NCBI GenBank assembly: GCA_900318625.1
Contig: ONLG01000013.1
Span: forward strand, 1-52,178
Direction of reading: 5' to 3'
Origin: an uncultured Prevotella sp.
GTDB lineage: Bacteria > Bacteroidota > Bacteroidia > Bacteroidales > Bacteroidaceae
DNA length: 52,178 nucleotides
This document shows, piece by piece, positions 27,408 to 36,166 of the stretch (the first letter of the stretch is position 1; each line of letters opens with the position of its first letter). The notes under the pieces were generated by a model, which saw nothing but the letters and a program-made list of their open reading frames with translations, did no database searches and had not been told where the DNA came from. The position numbers were made by a program, and so were the translations under genes.

Positions 27408-27640
27408 AATATGGGCCATATTACCAACCAATATGGGCCATATTACTGACCAATATGGGCCATATTACAAGCCCACCCCCAACCCCTCCCCAAGGGAGGG
27501 AAGCCTAAAGGCTCTCCATAAGGGCTATAAGTCCTTATATTTCCCATAAGACATATTAGCCATATAAGCCTTCCCCCCTTCGGGGGGACTGAGGGGGGCT
27601 ACCAATATGAGTCATATTACCGACCAATATGAGTCATATT
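27408..27640. repeat. Composite repeat element, copy 2
   Basis: It has the same order as the element at 1954-2165. AATATGGGCCATATT occurs at 27408, 27430 and 27452 (22-bp period). The C-rich arm (about 27471-27505) and a core with TATAAG/CATAAG hexamers follow, then a G-rich arm (about 27571-27599) and AATATGAGTCATATT at 27604 and 27626, again 22 bp apart. A decayed unit seems to start at 27648. The core sequence differs from copy 1 while arms and palindromes are conserved. It fills most of the 475-bp gap between the XRE gene and queD. Confidence 0.85.
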
Positions 27641-27708
27641 ACTGCCTAATATAATTATGTGAAGATTATATTATTAGCTGGAACGGGGTTGGTATGAGTA
27701 AAATTCAT

Positions 27709-27716
27709 TATCTTTG
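27709..27716 (+). promoter_or_regulatory. Putative -7 promoter element for queD-queE
   Basis: TATCTTTG matches TAnnTTTG 35 bp before the queD ATG. Upstream only GTTG with a 17-base spacer approximates the -33 element. No preQ1 riboswitch was recognised between it and the start codon. Confidence 0.45.
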
Positions 27717-27751
27717 CACTGTCTATACATTCAGAAAGGACACACCAAACA

Positions 27752-28102
27752 ATGTATTACGTTAAGAAAACAATGGAGGTATCGGCTTCGCACAGCCTGA
27801 GCCTCAACTATGAGAGCAAGTGCCAGGCACCGCACGGCCACAACTGGCGCATAACCGTCTATTGCAAGAGCCGCCAGCTGGACGTGAACGGCATGGTGGC
27901 AGACTTCACCGAGATAAAGCGGCGCATACGCGGCGTGCTGGACCACCGCAACCTGAACGAGGTGCTGCCTTTCAACCCCACTGCGGAGAACATTGCGCGG
28001 TGGTGCTGCGAGCAGGTGGAGCAGTGCTACCGCGTGGAGGTGCAGGAGAGTCTGGGCAACGTGGCTGTATATGAGGACGACGATTTCGATGAAACGCATT
28101 AA
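27752..28102 (+). CDS. queD: 6-carboxy-5,6,7,8-tetrahydropterin synthase (QueD/PTPS family)
   Basis: 116 residues. Zn-binding histidines sit in SASHSL and in HGHNW (CQAPHGHNW), with the catalytic Cys in the same CQAPHGH motif. VADFTEIK and DHRNLNEVLP are further family blocks. The enzyme converts 7,8-dihydroneopterin triphosphate to 6-carboxytetrahydropterin in the queuosine/7-deazaguanine pathway. It overlaps queE, the next enzyme, by 14 bp, which supports the queuosine assignment over biopterin synthesis. Confidence 0.92.
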   Translation: MYYVKKTMEVSASHSLSLNYESKCQAPHGHNWRITVYCKSRQLDVNGMVADFTEIKRRIRGVLDHRNLNEVLPFNPTAENIARWCCEQVEQCYRVEVQESLGNVAVYEDDDFDETH

Positions 28103-28670
28103 CGAGATTTTCTATTCGCTGCAAGGCGAGGGGCACAACGTGGGACGGGCGGCGGTGTTTGTGCGCTTCTCGGGCTGCAACCGCAGGTGTCCGTTCTGCG
28201 ACACCGAGCACGAGAGCTACTGCGAGCTGACCGACGAGGAGATAGCCCGGCGTATGTGCGCCCATCCCTCGCGCTTTGCCGTGCTCACTGGCGGAGAACC
28301 TCTGCTTCAGGCAGACGAGACATTCATAGACCTGCTCCACCGTCACGGCTTCACCGTGGCTGTAGAGACCAACGGCACACTGCCATTGCCCGCCAACATC
28401 GACTGGAGCACGGTGTCGCCGAAGCCTCCCACCGTGGTGCGCCGCTGCGACGAGCTGAAAGTGGTGTTCCAACAGGAAGACAAGGAGCTACCCATCGACC
28501 AGAGCCTCAACCCTGACGGCATTGAAGCCAGCCACTACTATCTGCAACCATGCGACACGGGCAACGCCGAGCGCAACAAACGCATCATGGAAGCTGCCGT
28601 GGGCTACATAAAGGCTCACCCGGAGTGGCGACTTTCGTTGCAGACCCACAAGCTGATTGGGATTAAATGA
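28089..28670 (+). CDS. queE: 7-carboxy-7-deazaguanine synthase, radical SAM
   Basis: 193 residues from ATG 28089 (KRINEIFYSLQGEG); an upstream GTG at 27993 lies inside queD and adds unrelated sequence. The radical-SAM cluster motif is CNRRCPFCD, matching CxxxCxxC, and GGEPLLQ and VETNGTLPLP follow. It rearranges carboxytetrahydropterin to 7-carboxy-7-deazaguanine. The 14-bp overlap with queD indicates coupling. Confidence 0.94.
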   Translation: MKRINEIFYSLQGEGHNVGRAAVFVRFSGCNRRCPFCDTEHESYCELTDEEIARRMCAHPSRFAVLTGGEPLLQADETFIDLLHRHGFTVAVETNGTLPLPANIDWSTVSPKPPTVVRRCDELKVVFQQEDKELPIDQSLNPDGIEASHYYLQPCDTGNAERNKRIMEAAVGYIKAHPEWRLSLQTHKLIGIK

Positions 28671-28735
28671 GGGGTGAGAGGTGAGATGGTTAGGTGTGAG
28701 AGAAAAGAAATCTCCAACCGTCTCACCCCTACCCC
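28671..28735. repeat. Imperfect inverted repeat between queE and dnaG, GGTGAGA-rich
   Basis: GGGGTGAGAGGTGAGATGG (28671-28689) and the facing sequence ending TCTCACCCCTACCCC (28721-28735) can pair over about 24 positions with several mismatches. The left arm is itself built from GGTGAGA heptads. No T run follows. It may end transcription weakly or be a relict of the CACCANT-like microsatellite. Confidence 0.5.
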
Positions 28736-28754
28736 CTAACCGTCTAAGAAGAAT

Positions 28755-30713
28755 ATGATAGACCGCCAGACCATAGACAGAATATTGGATGCCGCCAACA
28801 TTGTCGACGTGGTATCGGAGTTCGTCACGCTACGCAAGAGCGGAATGAACTACAAGGGACTGTGTCCGTTCCACGACGACACTACGCCCTCGTTCTATGT
28901 GTCGCCATCGCGCAACATCTGCAAGTGCTTCTCGTGCGGCAAGGGCGGCACACCCGTGAGCTTCATCATGGAACATGAGCAGATGACCTATCCCGAAGCC
29001 CTGCGGTGGCTGGCTGCCAAGTATCACATCGAGATACACGAGCGAGAGCTGACCTCGGAAGAACAGCAGGCCGAGAGCGAGCGCGAGTCGATGTATATAG
29101 TGAACGAATGGGCTGCCGGATACTTCGAGGACACGTTGCGAAACACTGCCGACGGCGTGGCCTATGGTATGCAGTATTTCCGCAGCCGCGGCATACGCGA
29201 CGACATCATGCGCCGCTTCCGCCTGGGCTACAGCCTGCCGCAGCGCGATGCCCTGTCCAGGGCAGCACAGGAGAAGGGCTACAAGGCTGAGTTTCTGCTG
29301 AAGACGGGCTTGTGCTACAGTGTCCAAGGGCACCCATCCCTTGCCGACCGCTTTGCCGGACGCGTGATATTCCCCTGGATAGGCATGAGCGGCAAGGTGG
29401 TGGCCTTCGGCGGACGCAAGCTCGACCAAGCCACCAAGGGCGTGCAGCAGAAATACGTGAACTCGCCCGACTCGGAGATCTACCACAAGGAACAGCAGCT
29501 CTACGGCATCTATCAGGCAAAGAAACAGATAGCCAAGGAGAACTGCGTCTACATGGTGGAGGGATACACCGACGTCATATCGATGCACCAGTGCGGCCTG
29601 GAAAACGTGGTTGCCAATTCGGGCACCGCTCTCTCGCTCCACCAGATACGTATGCTCCACCGGCTTACGCAGAACATCGTGCTTATCTACGACGGCGACG
29701 AGGCCGGCATCCATGCCGCTCTGCGAGGCACTGACATGCTGCTTGCAGAGGGCATGAACGTCAGGGTGCTGCTGCTGCCCGACGGCGACGACCCCGACTC
29801 TTTTGCACGCAAGCACACGGCACAGGACTTCAGGCAGTATATAGCCGACCATCAGACCGACTTCATCGTATTCAAGACGCGCCTTCTGCTGAAGGACGTG
29901 AGCGACCCCGTGAAGCGCAGCGAGGCCGTGGGTTCGATAGTGAGGAGCATCGCCGTGATAAAAGACCAGATACTGCGCGACACCTATATCCACGAATGTG
30001 CCGAACAGACGGGCGTAGCCGAGCAGACACTCATATCATCGATGAACCGCATCATCTATGCCGACAAGCAGAAAGCCACTCCACAGGAGCAACTGGCCCA
30101 GACAACACAGGCACCACAGACAGCCACCCGGCGGCAGGCCACCTATCAGATGCGCGGACAGGTGGAATCGCGGCAGGCCGACATCGAGCGGCTGCTCATC
30201 GAGAACGTTGTACGCCACGGAGAAGAGGTGATAATGAAAGACCTTGAAGACGAGTCGACGGGCGAGAAGGTGTGCCTCACCGTGGCACAGTACATCAGCT
30301 ACGACCTCGGCCTCGACGGGCTCACACTCTCCAACCCGCTCTACAACACCATTCTGCAAGAGGCTACCGACCATAGCGGAGAACCCGACTTCAATGCCAG
30401 CCGCTACTTCACTCACCACAGCAACATCGAAGTGGCCCAACTGGCAGCCACGCTGAGCATGGAGAACGTGAAGCTGGCCAAGAGCTTAGAGATGAACATC
30501 AAGGAGAACACCCTGCGCGACAGGATTATCCATCTGGTGCTCGACTTCAGGATGGAGTACGTCAAGCAGCAACTCAGGTCGCTGCAGCAGAAGCTGAAGG
30601 AGGTGCAGAGCGACGTAGACCAGATGATGCAGGTGATGGGGCAGATCAAGCAGCTGCAAGAAATACGTAACGTGCTGGCCCACAGGTTAGGCAGCGACGT
30701 GTTTGCCAACTAA
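28755..30713 (+). CDS. dnaG: DNA primase
   Basis: 652 residues. The CHC2 zinc finger uses Cys37, His40, Cys58 and Cys61 (CPFH, CFSC). The DnaG catalytic core follows, with the TOPRIM motifs VEGYTDVISMHQ (near residue 265) and IYDGDEAGIHA (near 311), then a C-terminal domain (about 470-652) that binds DnaB helicase. It makes RNA primers for lagging-strand synthesis. It follows queE by 84 bp and precedes cls by 69 bp. Confidence 0.96.
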   Translation: MIDRQTIDRILDAANIVDVVSEFVTLRKSGMNYKGLCPFHDDTTPSFYVSPSRNICKCFSCGKGGTPVSFIMEHEQMTYPEALRWLAAKYHIEIHERELTSEEQQAESERESMYIVNEWAAGYFEDTLRNTADGVAYGMQYFRSRGIRDDIMRRFRLGYSLPQRDALSRAAQEKGYKAEFLLKTGLCYSVQGHPSLADRFAGRVIFPWIGMSGKVVAFGGRKLDQATKGVQQKYVNSPDSEIYHKEQQLYGIYQAKKQIAKENCVYMVEGYTDVISMHQCGLENVVANSGTALSLHQIRMLHRLTQNIVLIYDGDEAGIHAALRGTDMLLAEGMNVRVLLLPDGDDPDSFARKHTAQDFRQYIADHQTDFIVFKTRLLLKDVSDPVKRSEAVGSIVRSIAVIKDQILRDTYIHECAEQTGVAEQTLISSMNRIIYADKQKATPQEQLAQTTQAPQTATRRQATYQMRGQVESRQADIERLLIENVVRHGEEVIMKDLEDESTGEKVCLTVAQYISYDLGLDGLTLSNPLYNTILQEATDHSGEPDFNASRYFTHHSNIEVAQLAATLSMENVKLAKSLEMNIKENTLRDRIIHLVLDFRMEYVKQQLRSLQQKLKEVQSDVDQMMQVMGQIKQLQEIRNVLAHRLGSDVFAN

Positions 30714-30782
30714 GATGCGCTCCGGCATACCGACCAACCGGCCTACAATCCATATAATGTAACATACTAACACTGAACCGTT

Positions 30783-32225
30783 TTGATATACTTCCACTGG
30801 TTATTCCTCCTAATCTACGGCCTTATCGTGGCTATGGCCATGACTACAGTGCTCATGGACAGGCGGCAGCCGGCCAAGACAATGGCCTGGATGCTGGTGC
30901 TTATCTTTGCACCGGCGGTGGGAGTAGTGCTCTATATCTTCTTCGGCCAGAACATCCGCAAGGAACGCATCATCTCGCAAAACTCCCTCGACCAACTGAC
31001 AAAGCGCAGTATGCTGGAGTTTGCCGAGCAAAACCGCCTGATGCTGCCCGACAAGCACAGACAGCTGATTTCGCTGTTCACCAACCAGAATGGGGCTATG
31101 CCGTTCTTTGCCAGCAGCACTGAGGCTTACACCAACGGCTATGAGTTCTTCCCTGCCCTGCTCAAAGCTATCGCCAATGCCAAGAGCCACATCCACCTGT
31201 GCTCCTACATCATTGCCGACGACCCACTGGGCAACCTCTTTGCCGATGCCCTGATAGACAAGGCACGCCAGGGAGTAGAAGTAAGGGTGATATATGACGA
31301 CGTGGGATGCTGGCGCGTGAGCAACAAGTTCTTCGAGAGGATGCGCGAAGGAGGTGTGGAGGTACACTCGTTCATGCCCGTGAAGTTCCCCGCATTCACC
31401 CGGAAGGTGAACTACCGCAACCACCGCAAGCTGTGCGTCATCGACGGGCTGCTTGGTTTCATCGGCGGAATGAACATTGCCCTCCGATATGTCAAGGGCA
31501 GAGATGCAAGAGGCTGGCGCGACACCCACCTTCAGCTTAGCGGCAACATAGTATATGCGCTGCAACGAGCCTTCCTCATTGACTGGTATTTCGTTGACCA
31601 CACACTAATCACCAACCGCGAGTACTATCCACAGGGGCAAGAACACCAGTCACCACTCACCAGTCACCACTCCCCGGCACTGATGCAGGTCGTCACGAGC
31701 AGCCCCACATCGTCGTGGCCCGACATTGAACAGGGCTACGTGCGCATACTGCATGAGGCAAAGCAGTATGTCTACATGGAAACGCCCTACTTCCTGCCTA
31801 CCGAGCCCATACTCTTCGCCATGCGCACGGCAGCCATCGCCGGTGTCGACGTAAGGCTGATGCTGCCTCTCCATGCCGACTCGAAGATTGTGGAATGGGC
31901 TTCGCGCTCCTATATGATAGAAACGATTGAAGCCGGAGTGAAGGTTTATCTCTACCGCCCGTGCTTCAACCACTCCAAACTGCTCGTTTCCGACGACACC
32001 CTTGCCACCGTGGGCTCCACGAACATCGATTTCCGTTCGTTTGAAAACAACTTCGAGGCCAACGTTTTCATCTACGACAAGCAGACTGCCATGGAGCTGA
32101 AAAGCCTTTTCCTGGCCGACCAGAAAGACTGCATCATGCTCAATAACTTTGCCAACCTCGACCATCGCCCCTTCCTGCTGCGCCTTTGGGAGTCAGTTGT
32201 CAGGCTGCTCTCGCCGTTGCTTTGA
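30783..32225 (+). CDS. cls: Cardiolipin synthase (phospholipase D family)
   Basis: 480 residues from a TTG start. The TTG is needed because the first membrane helix (FHWLFLLIYGLIVAMAM) begins at once; the first ATG would cut it. A second helix (MAWMLVLIFAPAVGVVLYIFF) follows. Both HKD motifs are present: HRKLCVIDG near residue 212 and HSKLLVSDD near 397. It joins two phosphatidylglycerols, or PG and PE, to form cardiolipin at the inner membrane. A segment near residue 288-296 (HQSPLTSHH) is encoded by a tandem heptad repeat and looks like an in-frame insertion in a loop between the two catalytic halves. Confidence 0.93.
   Translation: MIYFHWLFLLIYGLIVAMAMTTVLMDRRQPAKTMAWMLVLIFAPAVGVVLYIFFGQNIRKERIISQNSLDQLTKRSMLEFAEQNRLMLPDKHRQLISLFTNQNGAMPFFASSTEAYTNGYEFFPALLKAIANAKSHIHLCSYIIADDPLGNLFADALIDKARQGVEVRVIYDDVGCWRVSNKFFERMREGGVEVHSFMPVKFPAFTRKVNYRNHRKLCVIDGLLGFIGGMNIALRYVKGRDARGWRDTHLQLSGNIVYALQRAFLIDWYFVDHTLITNREYYPQGQEHQSPLTSHHSPALMQVVTSSPTSSWPDIEQGYVRILHEAKQYVYMETPYFLPTEPILFAMRTAAIAGVDVRLMLPLHADSKIVEWASRSYMIETIEAGVKVYLYRPCFNHSKLLVSDDTLATVGSTNIDFRSFENNFEANVFIYDKQTAMELKSLFLADQKDCIMLNNFANLDHRPFLLRLWESVVRLLSPLL
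31644..31671. repeat. Four tandem heptads CACCAGT/CACCACT inside cls
   Basis: The units CACCAGT, CACCACT, CACCAGT and CACCACT run without interruption within the cls coding sequence and encode HQSPLTSHHS-type residues. Related heptads lie between nadB and rsmD. Confidence 0.8.
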
Positions 32226-32246
32226 CTAAAAAAAGGTCAAGAAAGC

Positions 32247-32278
32247 GTTGCATATTTTACGAATAATCCATAAATTTG
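32247..32278 (+). promoter_or_regulatory. Putative promoter of the hut operon
   Basis: TAAATTTG (32271-32278) matches the TAnnTTTG -7 element. GTTG stands 20 bases upstream (32247-32250), one mismatch from the -33 TTTG. The leader to the ftcD ATG would be about 75 bases. Confidence 0.55.
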
Positions 32279-32361
32279 CTGAGGATAAGCACACCTTATT
32301 ATATTATACGCGCTGAGGTAGCGCCAACCACACACCTTAAATCGAATTATTACTGAAAGAT

Positions 32362-34107
32362 ATGAGCCATAAAAGACAGATTATCGAGTGCGTTCCCAAC
32401 TTCAGCGAGGGACGCAACATGAGCGTTATCAAGCAGATAACCGACGAGATTGAGAGCGTAAGCGGAGTAAAGCTGCTCGATGTAGACCCCGGCGAAGCCA
32501 CAAACCGCACGGTGGTGACATTCGTGGGAAGTCCCGAGGACGTGACAGAGGCGGCATTCCGCGCCGTCAGATGCGCAGCACAGCTTATCGATATGCGCCA
32601 GCACCACGGCGCACACCCCCGCATGGGTGCAACTGATGTGCTGCCGCTGATACCCGTGAGCGGCATCACCCTCGAGGAATGTGCTGCATTGGCACGCCAG
32701 CTTGCCGACCGCATAGCACGCGAAGCCGGCATACCATGCTACTGCTACGAGGCTGCGGCCTTTACCGAGGAGCGCAAGAACCTCGCGGTTTGCCGACAAG
32801 GCGAGTACGAAGCATTGCAGGAGAAGCTGACCACGCCGGGAAAGCAGCCCGACTTCATGCCCGAAGAGCTGAACAACATCACCGACCCGCAATCGTCTAT
32901 CCCCGAACAGATACTCAAGAGCGGCTGCACAGCAGTAGGAGCACGCGACTTCCTGATTGCCGTGAACTTCAACCTCAACACCACATCTACGCGCCGAGCC
33001 AATGCCATAGCCTTCGACGTGAGAGAGAAAGGCCGCCCGATGCGCGAAGGAGGCTCCATCACGGGTAAGATAATGCGCTATGCCAGCGGCGAGCCAATCA
33101 TGCAGCCGGGCACTCTGAAGGCAACAAAGGCCATCGGATGGTACATCGACGAGTACGGAATAGCCCAGGTGTCGATGAACATCACCAACCTCAACGTCAC
33201 TCCGCTGCACAAAGCTTTCGACGAGGTATGCCGCTGCGCACATAACCGCGGACTGAGAGTCACTGGAACGGAAATCGTTGGACTCGTCCCCAAGAAAGCT
33301 ATACTTGATGCCGGCTGCTATTTCCTTGCCAAGCAGCAACGCTCAACGGGTATTCCCGAAGCCGACATCATCAAGATAGCCATCAAGTCGATGGGCCTCG
33401 ACGACCTGAAGCCGTTCAACCCACGCGAAAAGGTCATCGAATATATGCTCGACGATGCGCAGCAAAATGCCGGCACACGCCTCGCCGACCTCACCATTAA
33501 GGCTTTTGCCGAGGAAACCTCACGCGAGAGCCCTGCCCCCGGAGGCGGAACCATAGCCGCATACATGGGTGCGCTGGGCGCTGCACTCGGAACAATGGTT
33601 GCCAACCTGTCGTCGCACAAGGCCGGATGGGACGACCGCTGGCACCACTTCAGCTCGTGGGCCGAGAAGGGGCAGCAACTAATGACTCGCCTGCTGCAAC
33701 TCGTCGACGAGGACACACAGGCTTTCAATGCCATCATGGCCGCCTTTGGACTTCCAAAGGCTACCGAGGCCGACCGCAAACAACGTGCCGCAGCCATTGA
33801 AGCGGCCACCCTTCATGCCACAGAAATACCACTCGAAACAATGAATACCGCCTTGCAAGCCTTTGACATCTGCAAGGCTATGGCAAGCGAAGGCAATCCC
33901 AACAGCGTCAGCGATGCCGGAGTGGGTGCGCTGGCTGCACGTGCCGCCGTGTTGGGAGCAGCCCTTAACGTGAAAATCAATGCCTCGGCACTCAGTGACA
34001 AAGCCGCAGCTAAGAATTTCATAGAGCAAGCCGACGCGCTGGCAGCCAAGGCCGATGCCGAAGAGAAGGCCATAATGGAAATTGTAGAGAACAAGATTAC
34101 TGAATAA
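32362..34107 (+). CDS. ftcD: Glutamate formimidoyltransferase fused to formimidoyl-THF cyclodeaminase
   Basis: 581 residues with two enzyme domains. Residues about 4-300 are the formimidoyltransferase (ECVPNFSEGRN, HHGAHPRMGATDVLP, AVNFNLNT). Residues about 375-570 are the cyclodeaminase (SPAPGGGTIAAYMGALGAAL, NPNSVSDAGVGAL, AALNVKINA). The fusion resembles vertebrate FTCD and is common in Bacteroidetes. It moves the formimino group of formiminoglutamate to tetrahydrofolate, then releases ammonia to give methenyl-THF, the last step of histidine degradation. It is the first gene of the hut cluster. Confidence 0.96.
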   Translation: MSHKRQIIECVPNFSEGRNMSVIKQITDEIESVSGVKLLDVDPGEATNRTVVTFVGSPEDVTEAAFRAVRCAAQLIDMRQHHGAHPRMGATDVLPLIPVSGITLEECAALARQLADRIAREAGIPCYCYEAAAFTEERKNLAVCRQGEYEALQEKLTTPGKQPDFMPEELNNITDPQSSIPEQILKSGCTAVGARDFLIAVNFNLNTTSTRRANAIAFDVREKGRPMREGGSITGKIMRYASGEPIMQPGTLKATKAIGWYIDEYGIAQVSMNITNLNVTPLHKAFDEVCRCAHNRGLRVTGTEIVGLVPKKAILDAGCYFLAKQQRSTGIPEADIIKIAIKSMGLDDLKPFNPREKVIEYMLDDAQQNAGTRLADLTIKAFAEETSRESPAPGGGTIAAYMGALGAALGTMVANLSSHKAGWDDRWHHFSSWAEKGQQLMTRLLQLVDEDTQAFNAIMAAFGLPKATEADRKQRAAAIEAATLHATEIPLETMNTALQAFDICKAMASEGNPNSVSDAGVGALAARAAVLGAALNVKINASALSDKAAAKNFIEQADALAAKADAEEKAIMEIVENKITE

Positions 34108-34132
34108 AACACTCACCCTAACAATCCTGACC

Positions 34133-36124
34133 ATGACTACCGAAGACTTCAAGAAAGCCATAGAGCAAGGCATACCCGACTATCTGCCCGAGCCGAAACC
34201 TTACGACAGCAGCATAAATCATGCGCCAAAGCGCAAGGACATACTCACTCCGCAGCAGAAGCAGCTTGCACTGCGCAATGCGCTGCGCTATTTCCCACAG
34301 CATCTTCATGCCGCACTGGCTCCCGAGTTTGCCGAAGAGCTCCGTCGCTACGGTCGCATCTATATGTATCGCTACCGCCCCGACTACGAGATGAAGGCTC
34401 GACCAATCGACGACTATCCTCACCGCAGCAGACAGGCAGCTGCCATCATGCTGATGATACAGAACAACCTGGACCCACAGGTGGCACAGCATCCTCACGA
34501 ACTGATTACCTACGGAGGCAACGGCGCAGTGTTCCAAAACTGGGCGCAGTATCGTCTAACCATGAAATACCTCAGCCAGATGACCGACAACCAGACACTG
34601 GTGATGTATAGCGGCCATCCGCTGGGCCTCTTCCCCTCGCACGAGAACGCTCCGCGCGTCGTCGTGACCAACGGCATGGTGATACCCAACTACTCGCGTC
34701 CCGACGACTGGGAACGCGGCAACGCACTGGGAGTGACCCAGTACGGACAGATGACCGCCGGCTCGTATATGTATATCGGTCCGCAGGGCATAGTCCACGG
34801 CACCACCATCACCGTGCTCAACGCAGCACGCAAGGTTGGCGGCGAGGGCATAAAGCTGTTCGTCACCGCCGGACTGGGCGGTATGTCGGGCGCACAGCCC
34901 AAAGCCGGCAACATCGCCGGAGTGGTGAGCGTGACGGCTGAAATCAATCCCAAGGCTGCCCGCAAGCGATACGAGCAGGGATGGGTAGACGAACTCCACG
35001 ACAACCTCGACGAGCTGACTGCCGCCATACGCAATGCCGTGGCTGCCAACAAAGTGGTGTCGATGGCCTACGTGGGCAATGTGGTAGACCTGTGGGAGCG
35101 GCTGGCCGACGAGGACATACACGTCGACCTGGGCAGCGACCAGACTTCGCTCCACAACCCATGGGCTGGAGGCTACTATCCCGTGGGCCTCACGCTCGAG
35201 GAGTCGCAGCAGATGATGGCAGACAACCCGACACTGTTCAAGGAGAAAGTGCAGGCATCACTGCGCCGCCAGGTGGCTGCCATCAACCGACTGGCCGAGA
35301 AAGGAATGTACTTCTTCGACTACGGCAACGCCTTCCTCCTCGAGTCGAGCCGAGCCGGAGCCGATGTGCTCAAGGCCGACGGCAGCTTCCGTTATCCGTC
35401 TTACGTTCAGGACATCATGGGCCCGATGTTCTTCGACTATGGCTTCGGCCCCTTCCGCTGGGTATGCACCTCCGGCAATGCCGACGACCTTGCGCACAGC
35501 GACAAGCTGGCAGCCGACGTGCTCGAGCAGATGCTGGCCGATGCTCCCGAGGACATCAAGGGGCAGCTGGCCGACAACCTTCACTGGATACGCAGCGCAG
35601 GTGAGAACAAACTCGTGGTAGGCTCCCAGGCGCGCATACTCTATGCCGATGCCGAAGGCCGCACTAAGATTGCCCTGGCCTTCAACGATGCCATACGCCG
35701 GGGCGACATCAGCCGCCCGATAGTGCTGGGACGCGACCACCACGACGTGAGCGGCACCGACTCGCCCTTCCGCGAAACGAGCAACATCTACGACGGCTCG
35801 CAGTTCTGTGCCGACATGGCCGTGCAGAACGTCATTGGCGACAGCTTCCGCGGTGCCACATGGGTGAGCCTGCACAACGGCGGAGGAGTTGGATGGGGCG
35901 AAGTGGTCAACGGCGGCTTCGGAATGGTTATCGACGGCAGCCCGGAGGCCGAACGGCGCATACGCAGTATGCTCTTCTGGGACGTGAACAACGGCATAGC
36001 ACGCCGCTCATGGGCCAGAAACAAGGGGGCCATGGATGCCATAGAGCGCGAGCTACGGCGCACTCCCGACCTGCAAGTGACTATCCCCAACCTTGTCGAC
36101 GACGACATAATCAAGAAATTCTGA
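34133..36124 (+). CDS. hutU: Urocanate hydratase
   Basis: 663 residues, about 100 longer than the E. coli/Bacillus type and matching a longer family form. Family blocks include MYSGHPLGLFPS, GQMTAGSYMYIGPQGIVHGT, FVTAGLGGMSGAQPKA (NAD-binding glycines), DQTSLHNPWAGGYYPVG and SLHNGGGVGWGE. It adds water to urocanate to form imidazolonepropionate using tightly bound NAD. It starts 25 bp after ftcD and ends 42 bp before hutH. Confidence 0.95.
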   Translation: MTTEDFKKAIEQGIPDYLPEPKPYDSSINHAPKRKDILTPQQKQLALRNALRYFPQHLHAALAPEFAEELRRYGRIYMYRYRPDYEMKARPIDDYPHRSRQAAAIMLMIQNNLDPQVAQHPHELITYGGNGAVFQNWAQYRLTMKYLSQMTDNQTLVMYSGHPLGLFPSHENAPRVVVTNGMVIPNYSRPDDWERGNALGVTQYGQMTAGSYMYIGPQGIVHGTTITVLNAARKVGGEGIKLFVTAGLGGMSGAQPKAGNIAGVVSVTAEINPKAARKRYEQGWVDELHDNLDELTAAIRNAVAANKVVSMAYVGNVVDLWERLADEDIHVDLGSDQTSLHNPWAGGYYPVGLTLEESQQMMADNPTLFKEKVQASLRRQVAAINRLAEKGMYFFDYGNAFLLESSRAGADVLKADGSFRYPSYVQDIMGPMFFDYGFGPFRWVCTSGNADDLAHSDKLAADVLEQMLADAPEDIKGQLADNLHWIRSAGENKLVVGSQARILYADAEGRTKIALAFNDAIRRGDISRPIVLGRDHHDVSGTDSPFRETSNIYDGSQFCADMAVQNVIGDSFRGATWVSLHNGGGVGWGEVVNGGFGMVIDGSPEAERRIRSMLFWDVNNGIARRSWARNKGAMDAIERELRRTPDLQVTIPNLVDDDIIKKF

Positions 36125-36166
36125 GGTGAGTGATACCCTCTCACATCCATAAACAACCATAATACT

